Shown here piece after piece: positions 61,287 through 64,000 of a stretch of 64,000 nucleotides of DNA. Under the pieces are notes generated by a model. That model was not told the DNA's origin and did no database searches. It was given only the letters and a program-made list of their open reading frames with translations. The position numbers and the translations under genes are program-made. The stretch lies in NCBI GenBank assembly GCA_965199815.1, contig CBDATE010000028.1:434001-498000 (forward strand), given 5' to 3'. The stretch comes from Azotimanducus sp965199815 (lineage in GTDB: Bacteria > Pseudomonadota > Gammaproteobacteria > Pseudomonadales > Azotimanducaceae). Positions within the stretch are counted from its first letter, which is position 1, and every line of letters begins with the position of its first letter.

Positions 61287-62939
61287 GTGGCCAACAACCT
61301 CCTTGAACTGAGTGTGGCCAATTTCGGACCAATCGTTGCAGGTCGAGTTGATTTGCGCCTCCTGACGGTCTTCGCCGGTCCGAGTAACACCGGCAAATCC
61401 TGGTTGGCGATTCTGATTTACGCGCTACATCGATTTTTTTCGGAGGGTATTCAAAGTAGCTCGTATATATCTTCGGAAGACGAGGCATCGAGACAAGCAA
61501 TTGATGCCTTATCGGAATGGGCTGCCGACACCTTGGGGAGTCAGGCTGAGCCGACCGCCGTACGAAACGGTGAGATGTTGTTCGCTTTGCCTGCGACTGT
61601 TACCGAGGCGATTCGCGCCCATCTGGAGAAGCAAACCAATGCGCTTGCTAGAGAGATCAGCAGGAGTTTCGGCGCGGACATCAAGAGCCTCATGCGCAAG
61701 GAACGAAATGGCAAGGAAACTACTGTCACGGCTCGGGTGCGAGCGTCAGATTCCGAATCTGTCAGGTTTGAGCACAGGCTGTCGATTAAACCGCCGGGTT
61801 TTTGCTCCGATTTTGTCGATTCACCCAGTTTGGTCACGAGTGCCAAAGAAGGTCCCACGCCTGATCTTTTTCGACATCTGGCGCGCAGTCATCAGGATGG
61901 CACAGACCGCTCGAGGCACCGATACTGGTATGGGCATACTCTGGATCTGTTGCTCGAGCACACGCTGCCGGACATCGTAGGTTCCCTGCATCGTCCGGCC
62001 TGGTATCTGCCCGCAGATCGAACGGGGATAATGCACGCTCATAGCGTGGTTGTCAGTGCACTGATCGAAAGTGCACCCATGGCCGGTATTCATTCTGCCA
62101 AGCAAATGCCCACGTTATCCGGCGTTCTGGCAGATTTTCTGGAGCAACTGATACGGCTGGGTAGTCGTTCCTACCGTCACCCGCTTCGAAAAACCCGTGC
62201 CGGACCTGCAGAACAAATAGAAAGTGCAATCCTTCAGGGTAGCGTGATAACGGAAACTGGTGAACACACCAACTATCCCCGTTTTACCTATCGTCCCAGT
62301 GGATGGCGAAAGAGTCTGCCGTTGATGAATGTTTCTTCAATGGTTTCGGAACTTGCCCCCGTGGTGCTCTTCCTGCGTCATCTGGTTGCTCGTGGTGACC
62401 TTCTCATCATCGAGGAACCGGAGTCGCACTTGCATCCTGCAATGCAGGTCGAATTCATCCGTCAAATTGCCCGCCTCGTTCGTTCTGGCATCCGTGTGTT
62501 GGTGACGACTCACAGCGAGTGGGTTCTGGAGGAACTCAGCAACATCGTGCTCGCATCTTCAGCACCGAAATCAGTCAAGGCAAGCTCCCGAGACAATAGT
62601 GTTGCACTCGAGAAATCAGAAGTTGGTGTCTGGGCGTTCAAGCCAGAAAGGCGGCCGAAGGGCACCGTGATTGAGGAAGTTGCGCTCGACACCTCTGGTG
62701 ACCTCTACTCCGCAATCTTTGATGATGTATCGGTTGAAACCTACAACAGGTGGGTCACTCTGGGAGATATGGTTTCAAGTTGCCAGTGCAACGCTCCTGA
62801 AGTAGAGGGGCAGGTGGCGCGGCATCCTCTGGCCTCTCGAAAACACGGGAGTATCAAGATGGCGATTCGCTCCAACCACAACTCTGCCTCGCCCACTCCT
62901 CCCCGCGGCCAACCCGCGATGACACGGTGCACCTCGTAG
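61287..62939 (+). CDS. Orphan AAA ATPase (RecF/OLD-like ABC-type fold)
   Basis: About 550 residues. The chosen GTG at 61,287 is preceded by AAGGTGA at 5 bases; the longer open frame would start inside the terminator stem. A beta strand and NFGP turn at the N-terminus lead to Walker A GPSNTGKS (residues 31-38). Walker B is LLIIEEPESHLHP (around nt 62,401-62,440), followed by a TTHSEWVLEEL switch segment, as in RecF/SMC-like single-chain ATPases including OLD, PtuA and related proteins. There is no TOPRIM or nuclease domain, and no partner gene is adjacent. The last ~50 residues, from about NAPEVEGQVARHPLA onward, are encoded by a dispersed repeat and low-complexity sequence, so the ancestral C-terminus was probably replaced. 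The cellular role is unknown; phage defence or DNA repair are guesses by family. Confidence 0.8.
   Translation: MANNLLELSVANFGPIVAGRVDLRLLTVFAGPSNTGKSWLAILIYALHRFFSEGIQSSSYISSEDEASRQAIDALSEWAADTLGSQAEPTAVRNGEMLFALPATVTEAIRAHLEKQTNALAREISRSFGADIKSLMRKERNGKETTVTARVRASDSESVRFEHRLSIKPPGFCSDFVDSPSLVTSAKEGPTPDLFRHLARSHQDGTDRSRHRYWYGHTLDLLLEHTLPDIVGSLHRPAWYLPADRTGIMHAHSVVVSALIESAPMAGIHSAKQMPTLSGVLADFLEQLIRLGSRSYRHPLRKTRAGPAEQIESAILQGSVITETGEHTNYPRFTYRPSGWRKSLPLMNVSSMVSELAPVVLFLRHLVARGDLLIIEEPESHLHPAMQVEFIRQIARLVRSGIRVLVTTHSEWVLEELSNIVLASSAPKSVKASSRDNSVALEKSEVGVWAFKPERRPKGTVIEEVALDTSGDLYSAIFDDVSVETYNRWVTLGDMVSSCQCNAPEVEGQVARHPLASRKHGSIKMAIRSNHNSASPTPPRGQPAMTRCTS
62790..62851 (+). repeat. Dispersed ~62-bp repeat, copy 2, within the ATPase 3' end
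   Basis: Matches the reverse complement of 3,291-3,354, sharing CGGCATCCTCTGGCCT exactly and most flanking bases, with small gaps. Here it is read as EGQVARHPLASRKH inside the ATPase frame; copy 1 reads EGQVTRHPLAFQEH in the equivalent frame. Confidence 0.75.
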
Positions 62940-63033
62940 CCAGTCACGCCGCAGCCAACCCCCACCCAATCGGCGGCTTCGGTAGAATGCACTTATCCGA
63001 AAGCATCCGAGGTTTCCCGAACCATTCCATTTC

Positions 63034-63615
63034 ATGCTGCAATCTGTTGCCGACAAGCTGTCGTGGATGTCTGGTGCGAGACAGATGGAATCGCCGAACC
63101 ATTCATCGCGACCCGCAGGACCCGCAGGACTTGCAGTCGAACTCATTGTTATCCATTGCATCAGCCTCCCCAAAGGGAGCGCGCATGCGAACGCCATTCA
63201 TGCCCTCTTTCTGGGCAATCTTGATACGAGTGTGCACGAGAGCTTTTCAGACCTTGCAGGACTGCGCGTCTCTGCACACTTGATGATCGACCGTTCTGGC
63301 GCAATCTATCAATATGTTCCATTTGACAGGGCTGCCTGGCATGCCGGGGAATCCTCCTGGCGTGGCAGGAAGCACTGCAACGACTATTCGATCGGCATCG
63401 AACTGCAAGGCAGCGACGACACCCCATTCGAGGATGCCCAATACCGGGCACTCGGCGGTGTCCTGAATACGCTCTTCGCACACTTTCCGCGCCTCGGCTT
63501 GCAATCGGTGGTCGGCCACTGCCACATTGCCCCCGAACGCAAGCGCGACCCAGGACCGCACTTCGACTGGCAGCGCCTGTCACAGACGCTGCCGTACATG
63601 GAACCATGGACATGA
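63034..63615 (+). CDS. ampD: 1,6-anhydro-N-acetylmuramyl-L-alanine amidase AmpD
   Basis: 193 residues, close to the usual ~187. AmpD is a cytoplasmic zinc amidase that removes the stem peptide from anhydromuropeptides during cell-wall recycling and so keeps AmpR-controlled beta-lactamase low where present. The expected residues are visible: zinc ligands His41 (in VIHCISLP), His162 (GHCHIAP) and Asp172 (RDPG), the catalytic-region Glu123 (IGIELQG) and Lys170. The ATG at 63,034 has no strong ribosome-binding site, but no better start exists. It begins 94 bp after the ATPase gene. The stop codon overlaps the aceE start (ATGA at 63,612-63,615), so the two are probably co-transcribed and translationally coupled. 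Confidence 0.95.
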   Translation: MLQSVADKLSWMSGARQMESPNHSSRPAGPAGLAVELIVIHCISLPKGSAHANAIHALFLGNLDTSVHESFSDLAGLRVSAHLMIDRSGAIYQYVPFDRAAWHAGESSWRGRKHCNDYSIGIELQGSDDTPFEDAQYRALGGVLNTLFAHFPRLGLQSVVGHCHIAPERKRDPGPHFDWQRLSQTLPYMEPWT

Positions 63616-64000
63616 GTCGCGGCGGCGCTGACGACATCGATCCGTTTGAAACCGAAGAGTGGCTGTCGGCACTCGACGATATACTCGAGCGCGAGGGCAC
63701 GGAACGCGCCAACTTCGTTCTGCAGCGCCTGTCGGCGCGCATGACCAGAACGGGCACCCAGCTTCCCTACGCCATCACCACGCCTTATCGCAACACGATT
63801 CCCGCGCATCGGGAAGCGCCCATGCCGGGCGACCTGTTCATGGACCGGCGCATACGCTCGCTGATTCGCTGGAATGCGCTTGCCATGGTGGTGCGCGCCA
63901 ACAAACGCGACCCCAGCCTCGGTGGCCATATCTCCTCCTTCGCTTCCTCGGCCACCCTCTACGATGTCGGGTTCAACTACTTCTTCAGGGGGCCGCAAGA
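63612..64000 (+). CDS. aceE: Pyruvate dehydrogenase E1 component, N-terminal part (runs off the window)
   Basis: The first ~129 residues of the homodimeric E1 subunit of pyruvate dehydrogenase, which decarboxylates pyruvate with thiamine diphosphate and passes the acetyl group to E2. The N-terminus DIDPFETEEWLSALDDIL and the downstream blocks RRIRSLIRWNA and GGHISSFASSATLYDVGFN match the AceE family closely in order and spacing; the cofactor-binding regions lie beyond the window. The start is the ATG at 63,612 overlapping the ampD stop; an in-frame ATG at 63,606 is an alternative. The gene is truncated by the window edge, not by mutation. Confidence 0.95.
   Translation, partial: MSRGGADDIDPFETEEWLSALDDILEREGTERANFVLQRLSARMTRTGTQLPYAITTPYRNTIPAHREAPMPGDLFMDRRIRSLIRWNALAMVVRANKRDPSLGGHISSFASSATLYDVGFNYFFRGPQ

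Noticed and set aside
62983..62988. TAGAAT as a -10 box for ampD
   Set aside because: No acceptable -35 hexamer lies 16-18 bp upstream, and ampD might also be read from the ATPase transcript; too weak to list.

Overview
The window looks like a chromosomal segment of a GC-rich Gammaproteobacterium. The right end carries ampD overlapping aceE, both with clear gamma-proteobacterial sequence character, and there is a TonB-dependent receptor and outer-membrane beta-barrel proteins. The genus cannot be fixed from sequence alone. No tRNA, rRNA, CRISPR array, integrase or transposase was seen.

Layout. (1) 1-3354: a minus-strand pair, a small secreted protein (2574-2852) followed by a siderophore-type TonB-dependent receptor (239-2449). 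It is bracketed by two same-orientation arrays of short perfect hairpins (45-238 and 3077-3291). (2) 3354-53511: a control region with a run of 21 cytosines (3499-3519), then one uninterrupted reading frame of about 16,650 residues. This protein has a signal peptide, about 2,500 residues of FN3, Calx-beta-like and PKD-like domains, then 63 VCBS and 61 PKD-like domains encoded by a 606-bp tandem unit, more Calx-beta/FN3 domains, and a C-terminal outer-membrane beta-barrel. It reads as a giant type V (autotransporter-like) surface fibre. (3) 53512-61268: a 304-bp promoter region and a second VCBS/cadherin-like surface protein with nine 102-residue repeats. A 2-bp deletion splits it into two frames (53816-55618 and 55545-61166). 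A strong intrinsic terminator closes it. (4) 61287-62939: an orphan RecF/OLD-like AAA ATPase whose last ~50 codons run through a dispersed repeat also found at 3291-3354. (5) 63034-64000: housekeeping ampD and the start of aceE, overlapping by 4 bp.

How it fits together. The centre is a surface-adhesion locus of two very large repeat proteins, flanked by metal/siderophore uptake on one side and housekeeping genes on the other. The two giants share the VCBS fold but differ in export logic: beta-barrel for the first, lipobox-like N-terminus with no barrel for the second. The most interesting signal is the C21 tract. It forms exactly seven proline codons between a well-placed ribosome-binding site with a GTG start and the signal peptide of the giant protein, so changes in tract length could switch or re-frame its N-terminus. 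The repeat array itself shows recent segmental duplications whose offsets are whole multiples of 606 bp, pointing to homologous recombination within the gene.
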